Positions 46,942 through 59,857 of a stretch of 64,000 bases of DNA are shown here, piece after piece. Source of the DNA: Sipunculus nudus (lineage: Eukaryota; Annelida; Sipuncula; Golfingiida; Sipunculidae); the NCBI GenBank assembly GCA_026874595.1, contig CM049308.1, positions 45,329,327 to 45,393,326 of the forward strand, in the 5' to 3' direction. The notes under the pieces were generated by a model. It saw only the letters and a list, made by a program, of their open reading frames with translations. It searched no databases and was not told the origin of the DNA. Every line of letters begins with the position of its first letter. Positions within the stretch are counted from its first letter, which is position 1. Position numbers and translations under genes: made by a program.

Positions 46942-48681
46942 ACAAGGGACCTATGGGTCACTGCGCTCAGCTGAATGTGATTGGACTATAAATGTTTCTC
47001 CATTGTGATACTATATCGAGTCGATAAAGCTTATGAATACCATTGACATGTTGGGCTATTATAAAGGAATGTAATGTAATATGTGAGTAAATGATAAATG
47101 AAATTACCTGACTGATGGATTAATAGAGTAAAATATAGTGGTTTATTTTTTATTTATTTAGGAGGGGTTGAAAATTTTGATATATTTGAGCAAATATGAA
47201 TGCAATGAAAGCGGTAATAATCAGTAGTAGAATGATGATTAGGCTATTTGTTGAAGGATCTATAGTGTATGGAAGTCTGCAAGATTTCAATTTGACAGAT
47301 GTGATGTTATGATTTACTATGCTGATGAGGGGATTTATGAATTTGTGACTGTATGACACAATATCTCTTCAGTCTTGACAATGTACATTATTTTGATGCC
47401 TACTATGTCTACATATTACACAATATTGACATAATTTCTTGCATATACATAGATACCGATGGAAGAATAGTTATACAAAATATTAAAGTATGAATATATT
47501 TGATTCATCTTGTTCTTGTGTACTGAGGCTGACATTGGGATGGGGTTCAGAGAAGGGAACAGTGAGGGCAGCAAGGAGGTGGATGTAGAGAGAGAGAGAG
47601 AGGCACGGCAGAGAGAGGGGATGGAGCATTCAAAAGTACTTAAACACCTGTAAGGTTAAAATCTAAATTATTATGAAAAGCAGATAAAGTCTGATTGAAA
47701 AAGGTAATCTTGGCCATGGTTGGTTGATATGATTGAAGAAATTGTTGCAAATAATATTATGAGATCTGACCATGTGTTTCCATTGGTTACCTTTTTGATA
47801 AGCTGTTGACAGTTCAACAGTTTACAGATTTGTTTAATGAGATCCAATTATTTTAATAAACATATTTTCTATTATATTATATGTATACAGTAGCCATAAA
47901 GTCCCCACTTAACAGTTGGAAGGTTTGACCAGCGGAGGGGGTGATGATGGGAGTTACAACACCTCAGTCTTCCTGTATATATGATCTTTAATTATTAAAT
48001 TTAATGGAATAGCAATAGAACTATCGATCACAGTACCAAAGAGCAAGAACTCTATGGGGTGGGAAAATGCTGTTAGGAAAAAAATAAACAAAATCCGAAA
48101 TATTTTTTTGGATGACTGATTATTTGCAAAAATTTGGTGATGCTAGCTCCTGCCGTTTTTGAGATAGCTATGGTTAACGTACAGAAGACAGACGACGCAT
48201 GACGGACACCACCGCAGGTTCGCTAAAAAAATAATCTCAGCTACGAAATTAATTCATGTGTTAAAAATAACCCAAGGATCAAAACAAACTAATATATTAT
48301 ACAAGGAGCAAACTTGAGTTGGGAATGTTTAATTTTATTAACTGAAAAAAGGGTTATCAGAAATATAAATTTTGATTATTTACCCAGTATCATGTAACAG
48401 CTGATACAGCCATGAGTCGTAATGTCATTATTCAAACATATTGACATCTTTAATGAGCACTTGTCTGAGTAATTTTTTTTTAATTTTTGACATATTTCAT
48501 TTTTTTTAAATTTTGTAATAAAAAAAACCCAAACAAATTAAACACCTGGAAAAGGCCTGGAAATTTAGAATATTTAATATGATAAACTGCATCCTTGTCT
48601 TTCATTAACTTGCCTCACATAATCCCTTATAGTAAACAACAATTTTATTTATTTAATTTTCATTTTTATGACTGAAATTAA
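46942..48681 (+). mobile_element. Long family B element, copy 3, 5' part
   Basis: It follows 4187-6390 in order: CCATTGTGATACTATAT, TGACTGATGGATTAAT, GGTTTATTTTTTATTTATTT, TTGATAAGCTGTTGACAGTT. It is more diverged than copy 2. It is interrupted by an A tail at about 48065-48233 and finally by a whole A element at 48682, and its tail is not found. Confidence 0.75.
48065..48233 (+). mobile_element. Isolated family A 3' end inside long B copy 3
   Basis: About 165 bp of A terminal sequence (GCTGTTAGGAAAAAAATAAA to CGCAGGTTCGCTAAAAAAAT) with no head. A 5'-truncated or deleted copy, or a transfer of the tail alone. Confidence 0.7.
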
Positions 48682-51600
48682 ACAAGGCCTACAGGCCTAA
48701 TGCGAACCTGTGCATAGGGATATACACCAGGTACAATGCTTCAATGCTGGACCATTACTTTTCATGTATATGCACAATGCAAGTACTAAACATTTTGAAT
48801 AAGAAACAATTACACAAACATCACTGCTGGAATTCTGGAAAGGGTGCATACAACACAAAAATGATTGTAGCTGGCACCACCAGTCTTGTATACAATGAAG
48901 CTATCAGAGATATACACATATGCCCAATTTCAAACTAATATATCAAACCCCTCCTGAACATAAGCAGGGACACACACTGTGCAAAAAATATTGTAGGTGG
49001 CACCACCAGTCTTGTATATGACAAAGCTATTCGATATGTATAAATATGCTGAATTTCAGGCTGATATGTCAAATTCCTCTGTAGTAATAAACAGGCATAT
49101 ACACTGTGCAAAAGTCATTGTAGTTGGCGACACCTGTCTTGTGAACGAGAAAGCCATCAAAGACACATAGACAGGTCAAAATATTAGGCCAATACATCAA
49201 TCTTACCCTGAGTCTGATGCATGGGGCTGACCAGGCTTAGGTGAGATAGACAGTTGTCCCGAGTGAACAGTGACAAATTTGCTGGCTCAGGCTACTGCAC
49301 TCAGTGAACTCATGACCTGCACCTGGCTAAACTGAATGAACTTTTGACCTTTACCTGGCTGCCCTGAGTGAAATCTTGACCTGTTGCATAATCTGACACA
49401 GTTGGCAGTCTGCCAGAGCTATAAATAGATCCAGGCTGAACTTTGGTGCCAAGTCTGATGCAGTGGGCAGTCTGCCAACGCTATAAACAGAATGCAGCTA
49501 CTGCACTGAGTGAACTCCTGACCTATACCTGGCTACACTGAGTTAACTCTTGACCTGTTGCCTTATCTGATACAGTTGGCAGTCTCTCAGAGCTATAAAT
49601 AGATCCAGACTGACTTTTGGCCTGTTGCCAAATCTGAAATTGTGGCCACACCATTGCATAAGCTCACAGATTGGCTCCACATGCAGCCCTGAGGAGCATG
49701 ACACCCATGAGGTGATCACATGGTACTCATGAGGTGATCACATGCTACCCAAGAGGTGTTCACATGTCACCCATGAGGTGTTCACATGTCACCCATGAGG
49801 TGATCACTTGCCTTGTGCTTGGCTGCACTGATTGAACTCTTGACCTTTATCTGGCTGCATTGAATGAACTCTTGATCTGTTGCCAAATCTGAAACCTATT
49901 TAAAGATACAGAAACAATCTTGGCCTGTTGATAAATTTGTTTACACATACTGAAAAACTTTGGCTAAAATGCTTTTTTTTCAAGCTGATATATTCATAAA
50001 CTTTTTATCAAAATATCTAGAATAATAAAAGATGCACTCCTTTTATTTTAAAAGGTCCAATAATTCTGCCAAAAATCATTCAAGTAAACTTGAACAAAGG
50101 CCACCTAAAAATAATTTTTGGGCAATGACAGAAGTTATTATTGAAACAACAAGTTTGTAGAAGAACACAATTGTAGTCATCAGTTTGAAATAGACATAAT
50201 AATGGCCATAAGAAGAACTAAAGCTTTTCACGACTCAACCAAAAATCAGCAAACTCAATCTATTCTTATATGATTGAAAGAACCATGTCCTAGGATAATT
50301 CTTTTGAAAAATTGAATGATTTAACTTGACAGTTTCATCATAAACATTTAAAGCTGAAAAAAGTTTTTGCCCATAAAAAACCAGTCAATGTACCTGGCAC
50401 CACAAAATCTGCAACTTCAAATATGGGTCATGTGACCAACATTTGCACAATACTTGGTAATGCTAGCTTCTGTCATTTCTGAGATTACTATGCCAGTATG
50501 CTTAATTGGCCAAATGACTGTTCAAATTCATGTAACTCCACTAAAATTCATCAAATGCAAACCATTTGAACACACTTGAGAGGGCTTGCCTCTGGGATCA
50601 TTTCTGCAAAATATTGAACAATCTGGTTGGACCGTTTACAAGGAGAAGACTTTTAAAGGTTTTTCAGCTTTTCCCCTATAAAATCTATGTAAACGCAGAG
50701 AGCAAAAAAATTAGCTGAATCGCACAACATTTGATATGTGACAGATTATTGCATAATATCTAGGGCTGGTAGCTCCTGCCATTCCTGAGAAATTATGGGT
50801 TAATGTACAGATGACCAATGACCCCCGTACAAAAAAAGTCAATGCAGGTGGCGCCACCAATACCAGATTTTCATATATGACTGATGTGACCAACACTGGC
50901 AAAAATTTGGTGATGACAGCTCCGACCGTTTCTGAGACTGTCATTTTAGTATGCTTTTCTGACAGATGACTAAGTTCAACTTCCTGTAACTCGGCCAAAA
51001 TTCACCGAACTTGAACTATTCAAACAAACTTGAGAGAGATGGTATAAAAGATTTTTTTCTGTGAAATACTGAACAATTTGGTTTTACCGTTTTGGATGAG
51101 AAGATTTTTAAAGGTTTTTTACCTTTTTCTCTATAAAATCTAAGAAAATGCAGAATTTTTCAGATGGCTAATTTTTTGCATTAAATTTCATGATGCTAGC
51201 TCCAGTTGTTTTTGAAATAGTATGGGTTAACGTACAGACGGTGGATGCTGCCACACCATCGCATTAGCTCACAGGTTCACTAAAAATTACTACAGATGCA
51301 TATTGAATGCAAAATTATAATACAGATACATCTCATTGATGGCAAAATCTTGAATTAAGTTGAGTATGGATACCTATTATTTATAATCCATGTACATCCG
51401 TCTTTATACACCCACAGAGAGCTGTATACCTGTGATTGTTAACATTGCCTGGCATGAGGAATATCTATAATCATAAATCTACAATTTTTAAAATCTTTTA
51501 AAAAACATTCTTGTCAATATTAACCATAGACAACCTGAAATCAAAATGTCTATAGAGGCATGATGTAACGGATGCTGATAAACTGGTGACAGTCTAGATG

Positions 51601-52619
51601 TATCTGCTTCGCACAGCTAACATATATTGTAAAATGACTCAATTCAATCTTTATTATTCAGCCAAAATTCATTCTTTGGAACCATAAAAGACAATTATTA
51701 TAAGAATTATTCAGGGAATTATTCTTGTAAAATATTAAACAAATTGGCCTCAGTAAAAAAACGTTTTACAGGTTTATAATTGATATGGGAAAATACAGCA
51801 AAATGGCTAAGTTAAGCTTCCCATAACTCAGCCAAAAATCACTGAACCAAAATCATTTGAATATACTTGAATTATCAACATCTAAGGAGAATTAATGTGT
51901 GAGGTTAAAGAATTTGGCCCTGTGGTTTTTGAGAAGAAGATCTTTGTAGCCACTGAGCTAAAATGGGATGTTATGGCATATGACTAAATTCAGCTTCCCA
52001 TAACTCAGCCAAAAGTCACTGAACTGAGACCATTTGAACAAACTTCAGAAAGCACTACCCTAGGATCATTTCTGTGTGATATTAAACAATTTGGCCAAAT
52101 GGTTTCAGAGAAGAGGTTTTTTGTAGCCCTCAGTATGAAATGAACACTGATGACCCCCGTACAATAAAGGCTGATGCAGGTGGCGCCACCAATACCATTG
52201 GAATAAAATTTGGTGATGATAGCTCCATCCGTTTCTGAGATTACTATGCTTTTTTGGACAGATGGCTAAGTTCAACTTCCTGTAACTCGGCCAAAAATCA
52301 CAGAACTTAAACCATTCCAACAAAATTGAGGATGTTCCAGGAATCATTTCTGTGAAATATTGGACCATTTGGCTGAATAGTTTCGGAGAAGAAGATTTTT
52401 AAAGCTTTACCAGTTTTTTTTCCAATAAAATCTAAGAAAATGCAGTTAGCCAAAAATAAGCTAAATCCGATGACTAATTAGATGACTAATTTTTTGCATA
52501 AAATTTTGTGACGCTTACTCTTGCCGTTTTCAAGATAGTATAGGTTAACGTACAGAAGTCGGACGACGGATGCTGGACGACGCCACACCATCGCATAAGC
52601 TCACAGGTTCGCTAAAAAT
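48682..52619 (+). mobile_element. Long family A element with an internal second tail
   Basis: Head at 48682 inserted in GAAATTAAA of the B element (the equivalent site is GAAATGAAAAATAC near 6390). First tail TCACAGGTTCACTAAAAAT near 51285, then CAGATGCATATTGAATGCAA, more A interior, and a final tail CTCACAGGTTCGCTAAAAAT at 52619. This is the most complete copy (3.9 kb) of the two-tailed version that also exists at 23875-26366. The minisatellite is at 49690-49815. No coding capacity is visible. Confidence 0.8.
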
Positions 52620-52659
52620 ACAGGTGGTGCCACCACTTTTTAAGAACTGACAAAACTAG

Positions 52660-53114
52660 TCTTGGTCAATATTCAAGGCAAGATTCCTGACATTCCATGC
52701 ATTAATTATCAAGATATTGGAGGTTTTGTATTATATTTTTTATTATTCTGGGGGGCACTTTCAAGCCCCATAGCTTGGCTGATATAGGTCAGAGTGACCT
52801 AATTTCAGGTTTCCAAGGAGATTTTTATTGACCTCCTTGGATATTCACTTAAAGTTTCTAGGACCCGCCGTTACGATTTGTGCCCTGTTAATGGATGGCC
52901 GGACAGCCGGACGACCGGACGGAGGACGGACAAAGCGCCATTCCTATAGCTCAGTTGACTTAGTCAGCTGAGCTAAACAATTGACTCATGGGTCGATTTG
53001 TGCCCTGTTAATGGATGGCCGGACAGCCGGACTACCGGACGGAGGATGGACAAAGCGCCATTCCTATACCTCAGTTGACTTACAGTCAGCTGAGCTAAAC
53101 AATTGACTCATGGG
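52660..53114 (+). repeat. Repeat H, copy 2, with a recent 120-bp tandem duplication
   Basis: H text (TTTTGTATTATATTTTTTAT, ACCTAATTTCAGGTTTCC) leads into two nearly identical 120-bp units starting GATTTGTGCCCTGTTAATGG at 52875 and 52995. Each ends with a B-type tail TCAGCTGAGCTAAACAATTG plus ACTCATGGGTC. Only a few bases differ between the units. Confidence 0.8.
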
Positions 53115-53399
53115 TCATGATGCTCAGCCTACTGACATGTTGATAATATGTCCTTGCACAGACAACAAATTAAGATAGGTGGCATCATTATAACAGAGAC
53201 CTTAATTCATGTTTCAAAGGAGACTTTTCACAGATCTCCCTGGATATCATGTTTGAAGATTCTAGGACCAATGGTTACAATTTGAGCCCTGTTAAGGGAT
53301 GACCACATCTTTCAAGGTCTCATAAATAGAGAAATAAATTGTGTTAAAATTTTTAAAAAATTTAGATTGTGCCACCAGTCTGCAAGAACCGATGAAATA

Positions 53400-53675
53400 C
53401 ATAATCCACGATGAATATGCATGCAAAGAATAATGCCGAACAATGCACTAGTTCTTCAGATACCAGAGCTTTTGTATCAAATTTTTAGTTATTCTAGGTG
53501 GTACTTCTAAGCCCCATAGCTCGGAGGATATGGGTAACAGAGACCTAATTTCAGGTTTCCATGGAGTTTTTTATGGACCTTCCAGGATGTCAAGAAAGAA
53601 GATTCCAGGTCAAATAGTTATGATTTGTGCCCTGTTAACAGACGACATCATCTTTTAAGGTCTAAAAATAGATAA
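53400..53675 (+). repeat. Repeat H, copy 3
   Basis: It matches 18885-19110 and 52660-52880 (CAGAGCTTTTGTATCAAATT, GGGTAACAGAGACCTAAT, GTTATGATTTGTGCCCTGTT). It ends AATAGATAAA where the next A head starts. The 53115-53399 stretch between copies 2 and 3 is similar in type but weaker; no gene is seen there. Confidence 0.7.
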
Positions 53676-54195
53676 AACAAGGCCTACAGGCCTAATGCAA
53701 ACCTGTGCAGTGAGATTACACCAGGTATAATGCTTCAATGCTGGACCATTACTTTTCAAGAACATGTGTAACATGTATATGAACAATGCAAGTACTAAAC
53801 ACTTAGAACAAGAAACTAGACAACCAGAGGTCGAACGCTTGCCGGAAGTTGAAATGACAGACAGACGGACAAACGATACAAAGTGTCGGTTTTCCATCAA
53901 TTTAGTGACCTTCAGAGTGAATGCCGACGAATTAGGGCCTGCAGAATGATATATATCACACAAAATAACATGAAAGCATACAAAACTGACAACAATTGGC
54001 AAACGGAAAAACATCCTGATACACTGACACATTTTAGATAATATATGATTACATAAACATATGGAGAAGATATATAGAAACAAAATGAGTTATAGTTTGT
54101 GCAGATAAAGTTCACAGTTTTCAAGGAAAGGCCAAGCACTGATATGTTGCAGTGGTTCGAGTGCAGCACCCCTAGCAACCATAACCCGAAAATAA

Positions 54196-56172
54196 ACAAG
54201 GGACCTATGGGTCACGTCGCTCAGCTGAATTTTGGAAAATATTAGTAACTGCAAAATATTTTTGTTTCTTATGGTTTTTCCATGTATATTACCATTTGAA
54301 AAGCTAAGAGAAAATGGCCCAGCTTAAATGAAACTCTGTAAATTATAGAATAATGGACATGAGCTAAAGCATATGGACTGTGTAATAAATGAAACCTTTG
54401 GCCTGAAACCATTTAGTGATGCACCAAGGGAAAAAATGGGCTTACGGTAAGTGTCATATAGAAGTTCCATTTCATAAACAAATAATGTGTGAAGGTAATT
54501 AATTTTTCAAAAGTTAAATATGAGTTAAAAATTAATCCCACAAAGTTTGACCAATATTTCTAATTTTAAAAACTAGAAAACTAGGCCCCACCAACTTTAA
54601 GAGATATGAACGAAATGCTACAAAGTATTTATGTCTTCTTAAATCTTGTCAGTTAGCACTTTCATTAGGTCCTAATATTTTACCATATATGAATATTAGG
54701 ATTAAATTCCTGAACATTTTTTTCTTTAAACAAAATCAAAATTGTCCAAGTCTGTCAGGTAGAGTATAGGTCTGTCAACAGAATGGGGGGGGGGGGGGGG
54801 AGAGAAAGGCTCCTTGTGGTATTTATGCTGGCAGCCTGATCAAGCTCAACAAGAGAGAGGGCTTGCCGAGTGATGGATTACATAACAGCCTGGGGTTGCA
54901 TTGAATGACCTAGAGTGACCTCAGTGGACTGCCTGACAATGTAAGGGAATACAACAAGAGCCTCAAAACAAATTCTATAACTAGCCTAATTTTGCAGCTT
55001 TTATTTTTCATATTTAAGATTTTAACAGATTTAATCCTTATGTGTACATGCTGTGAAAATAACATCCACAGTACTTACAGGAAAAAATTGTACTGTGGCC
55101 AAAGTTGGGCAAAATTTAAGGTACTGATTTTATATTTATGCTAATAACTTAAAAAAAATTTCAGATCAAATTTTCCGTATACAATTGAATCTTGATTAAA
55201 TGATGTTATATTCCTGATAAAAAGTCTCAGCCATTCTAATGTTAAGTGAGTAAATATATATCCTGATTTTTTACAAAGTGCATTATGTTTGGGCCTATAA
55301 CTTCAACAAATTATGCAATACTGACCTAAATTTTGGTATGTACATAGGAAATGTATGGAAGAATATGAATATTTACAATTACATCTAACATTATGCCAAT
55401 TTTTGGATTACCAGGTAAACAAAAGTAGGGTCATGATGCTAGAAAATACAAATACATTAAGTCTTCTAAAAAAATTCAATAACTAGCCAAATTTTGCAGC
55501 TTTTATTTTCAAATTTCAGATTTTAACAGATTAAATCCTTATTTGTACATGCTGTGAAAATTAGATCCACAGTACTTACAGGAAAAAAACCTGCCATGGT
55601 CAAAATTGGGCAAAATTTAAGGTACCAATTTTTTATTTTTGTTAATATTTTAAAAAATTTAAAAGATTTTGATCTAATTTTGGGTATACAATTTAATTTT
55701 GATTAATTTAAGTTATATTACTGGGAAAAAAAGTCCATAGCTTTAACATGTTTTGTGTTAAGTGTTCAAATATCTTTCCTGATTTCTTACAAAATGCATT
55801 ATGTTTGGGCCCATAACTTTTTAAATTATACAATACAGACCTAATTTCTGGCATGTACATAGAAACTATATAGAGGAATATTTATGGTAAATATGAGGAA
55901 AAACAGATGAGTGGTTTTGATATTAGGCAGTCCTGAAGTGTGAAAATAGGTTTTTAATAAAAAATTGAGGTTTTTCCTTAATTTCTCAAAGGAACGGAGT
56001 CGCAAAGACCCAGTTTTCAGCTTGGTAGGAGATCTTGGGGACATCTAACATTATGCCGAATTTTGGATTCTTAGGTCTTACGGTTTCAAAACGTGCCACA
56101 TCTACGGACGGACGGACGACAGACAATGGACCACGACTATAGCTCAGATGACTTATAGTCAGCTGAGCTAAA
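54196..56172 (+). mobile_element. Family B element nested in F, complete
   Basis: Head ACAAGGGACCTATGGGTCAC after CGAAAATAA, and tail CAGCTGAGCTAAAAA ending near 56172 before AGCATTTTCGAGATA. The equivalent uninterrupted site in the next F unit is CGGGAAAATGAAAAATACG. Length about 1.98 kb. The interior matches B copy 1 (478-2130) and then the second half of the long B elements. Confidence 0.85.
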
Positions 56173-57245
56173 AAAGCATTTTCGAGATAGTAGTGTATGA
56201 CATCAGCTGTACCAGTTTCAAAAGGATTCCTGCAAAACTAGGTATGTACAATGGTATATGTGACACGCAAAAGCCAGCAAGCAGGCGAGTTTGAAAACAA
56301 CTGACAAACAGACGGACACACCGACAAAGTGACTCAAGATTGTGTCCAAATGACTACACCAGGTTATGGAGAAGAATCAGAGAAAGAAAATAAGCTATAG
56401 TTCATGTAATTGAGGCTTTGAGTTTTGGAGATACGGTCAATATAATGATATAAATGGGAGGGTCGTGTTTAGCGCCCCCTAGCGGCCATATCGGGAAAAT
56501 GAAAAATACGTTTTGAGATATTGGTGTAAGACATAAGATGTACTAGTTTCAAGGGGATTCTTTCAAAACTGTGGCCTGTAGAATGCTATGTGAGACGCAA
56601 GAACCAGCAAGCAGGCGAATTTGAGGGCAACTGACAAACAGACGGACACACTAACAAAGTGACTCAAGATTGAGTCCAAATGACTACACCAGGTTATGGA
56701 GAAGACTCAGAGGGAGAAAATAAGCTATAGTTTATGTAATGGATGTTTATAGTTCTGAATATATAGCAAAAAAAATGATATGTTGGGGAGGGTCGAGTGC
56801 AGCGCCCCCTAGTGGCCATTTCCGGTAAATGAAAAACCTCTTTCGAGATATTACTGTAAGACATATGATGTAATAGTTTCAAAAGGATTCTTTCAAAACT
56901 GTGGCCTGTAGAATGTTATATGTGAGACGCAAGCAACAGCAAGCAGGCGAATTTGAGGACATCTGACAAACAGACAGACATACTGACAAAGTGACACAAG
57001 ATTGAGACCAGATGACTTAACGAGTTTATGGTGAAGACTAAGAGGAAGAAAATAAGCTATATATTTTGTTATTGAGGCTTATAATTTTGGAGATACGGCC
57101 AAAGTATGATTTGTTGGGGAGGTTTGTATACAGCGCTCCCTAGCGGCCGCTTTCAAAAAATGAAAAATTGATTTCGAGATAATAGTGTAGGACTTATGAT
57201 ATGTCAGTTTCAAAAAGATTCCTGCAAAACTGTGGCCTCCTGGGC
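56173..57245 (+). repeat. Family F tandem units of about 330 bp with CTCF-like motif
   Basis: Units are marked by CAGCAAGCAGGCGA at about 56274, 56607 and 56936 (spacing 333 and 329), with GTGACTCAAGATTGAGTCCA, ACCAGGTTATGGAGAAG and GTGTAAGACATA. Each unit has AGCGCCCCCTAGCGGCCA or a variant, at 56471-56488, 56801-56818 and 57132-57149. A diverged relative precedes the B insertion (about 54165-54181). Confidence 0.85.
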
Positions 57246-57727
57246 AAGATTATTGAAATCTCGAAATATCTCATTTGACGAGATATTATACACGATATTG
57301 CGAGACTTTAAATAAAATCTTGTAGTTCTAGTTGAATGCTACCTGATGCCGAAAACTAGACCTCTCTAGCTTTAAAACTGACAAAGTTAGAAAAATGTCA
57401 GCACTTTTCCTCAAAAATGCGTTACCATGGTTACCGCAAATTGAGTCAGCTACACACCAGAAGACAGGCATTGGAATGACGATTAAAATGAGCTACGGTT
57501 GAAGTAGATACGACTAATAGTCACACAGATATGAAGAAAAAAACGTTTTGTATACTTTTGATGACCTTGACCTTTGACCTATATCGCCCCAAAACAAAAG
57601 GCCTCCAGGATGTTTGCTTGTCTACCAGCTGTATAAGTTTAAAGAAAATTGCTGCAAAATTGTGGCCTGTAGAGAGTAAACAGACAAACAGATAGACAGA
57701 CAAACAGACATCCGCGACTGACCAACC

Positions 57728-57759
57728 TGCTTGCCGAAATTTGAGATTTCCGGCAAGCA
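57728..57759. repeat. 32-nt hairpin at the F element tail
   Basis: TGCTTGCCG ... CGGCAAGCA with AAAT/ATTT continuing the stem and a short GAG loop. It marks the right end of F, as the 31-nt hairpin does for B. Confidence 0.8.
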
Positions 57760-58798
57760 ACAAACAAACATCACTGCTGCAATTCTGGCATGGGTGCACA
57801 CAACAACAAGGGACCTATGGGTCACTATGCTCAGCTGAAGTTGACCTTGAAGGTAAAAATCTAAAATAATATCAAATGGAGATGCTGTATAAGAGGAAGA
57901 GGTAATAAAGGCCATGATTGGTTTATATGATTGGTTTGTACTGATGAGCAAGAAATTGTTGCAAATAATATTTTGTGACCTAACATTGTGTTTCCTAATG
58001 TTGAAATTGAAGCATGTGAGCAGTTTTTAACAAATGATCTGTAATATTACCATGATCATTAGTTGGCTTTTTGATTAACTGTTGACATTTCAGTAGTTTA
58101 CACATTTGTTCAATTGAATCTATTTTTTGTATAATATATATTATTAAATATAAATGTATTTTTTAATGAAATTTATACCGTTAAAATATGACTAATTTAC
58201 AACATAAAACAGGGCAAACAAAGCCTGATCTCAAATTCTGCTGAGGCAGGAAAATAATGAACAAATGTTTGTATTATATCCTCATTTTTTTATTACATCA
58301 ATTTTCTTTTATTATAAGTTTATATTTCTATACATTTCCAATATAACATATATATCTGAATATAAAAGTTGATTCATAATTCTTAATTGCATCATCATAA
58401 ATCTCAATCTTGTCAGATAACACCACATCATGCATACAAATGTTTATTTATTTTTTACCACAAAAATATATCTTTTAAATCTGCAAAACAATAAATATCT
58501 TAAAATAATACTTGATTTAGATTTCACAATTTTTAAATGTGTCTTTATTTATCCATAATGTCCTTCATATTTTATAAATTTAAGCATACTGATGGGTTCA
58601 ATTATATTTGTTAAAATCATTTAAAAGAAAATTGATTTCTTTAAAAATGCCACATTACACATTGCATCTTCTGGATTACACCTTGAATTACCTTTTCAAG
58701 GAAAGTTTTTGCATATCAGAGTGGAAACAGCATTACAATAAAGAGATAAAGTGAAAACAATAACAATTATTGCATAACACTTGGTGGGTTGGGTTTGC

Positions 58799-58825
58799 GG
58801 GGGGGGGGGGGGGGGGGGGGGGGGG
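58799..58825. repeat. 27-nt poly-G run
   Basis: Uninterrupted G stretch inside a B element, directly before a duplicated segment. On the minus strand it creates proline-rich frames that are not genes. Confidence 0.95.
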
Positions 58826-59195
58826 ACACCTGTCACAGCAGGGGATCTCCCCCAGTGACTGTAACAAATCAGAAACCCTGGCATAGCTGACTTCCATTGA
58901 CCTGGAGTGGGACCCTGCATCTGTAATCTGTAACCAAAGCAAATGACTACAACAGAGCCTCAAGAAAAAAATCAAAAACTAGCCTATACTAGGGGTGGGG
59001 GGTGATTGGGATGGTGATATGAGAATAACTGTACACCTGTCACAAGGGGGGATCTCCCCCAGTGACTGTAACAAATCAGAAACCCTGGCATAGCTGACTT
59101 CCATTGACCTGGAGTGGGACCCTGCATCTGTAATCTGTAATCAAAGCAAATGACTACAACAAAGCCTCAAGAAAAAAATAAAAAACTAGCCTAAT
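58826..59195 (+). repeat. 205-bp tandem duplication in family B
   Basis: ACACCTGTCACAGCAGGGGA (58826) and ACACCTGTCACAAGGGGGGA (about 59032) start two copies that stay almost identical for about 150 bp. The poly-G tract precedes only the first copy. Confidence 0.85.
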
Positions 59196-59857
59196 TTTCA
59201 AGCTTTTATTTTCAAATTTCAGATTTTAACATATTAAATATTTATGTTTACATGCTGTGAAAATTAAATCAATGGTACTAACAGAAAAAAAAGTACCATG
59301 GTCAAAGTTGGGCAAAATTTAAGGTACTGATTTTATTTTTATGCGAATAACTTAAAAAATTTACAAAATTCAGATCTAATTTTGGGTAAACAATTGAATC
59401 TTAATTAAACATAGTTATATACTTGGGAAAATAGACTCTAGTTTCAAAATTTTTCATGTTAAGTGAGTAAATATTTTTCCTGATTTTTTACAAAGTCCAT
59501 TATGTTTGGGCCCATAACTTAAAGAATTTATACTTAACAGACTTAATTTCTGGCATGTACATAGAAACTATATAGAGGAATATTTATGGTACATATGAGG
59601 AAAAACAGATGAGTGGTTTTGATATTAGGCAGTCCTGAATTGTGAAAATAGGTTTTTAATAAAAAATTGAGGTTTTTCCTTAATTTCTCAAAGGAACAAA
59701 GTCGCAAAGACCCAGTTTTCGGCTTGGTAGGAGATCTTGGGGACATCTAACATAATGCTGAATTTTGGATTCCTAGGTCTTACAGTTTCAAAACGTGCCA
59801 CATCTACGGACGGACGGACAGACGGACGGACGGACGACGGACAATGGACCACGACTA

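Larger units (their letters stand above)
53818..57757 (+). mobile_element. Family F element with terminal GCTTGCCGGAA inverted repeats
   Basis: The left end reads AACCAGAGGTCGAACGCTTG CCGGAAGTTGAAAT; the right end carries the inverse at a 32-nt hairpin (57728-57759). It splits a family A copy whose intact site is known. The inside consists of repeats of about 330 bp and a GACAGACAGACGG stretch. It follows the head, subterminal inverted repeat and tail-hairpin plan of families A and B, with unrelated sequence. A B element sits at 54196-56172. Confidence 0.7.

Noticed and set aside
55841-56044. A recurring 67-codon minus-strand frame (also at 1802-2005, 7104-7322, 7802-8005 and 59543-59746)
   Set aside because: The frame sits in the conserved 3' part of family B and is explained by DNA repeat conservation. 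Differences between copies do not favour silent positions by eye, and the frame ends on no known domain. A dN/dS test over many copies would settle it.
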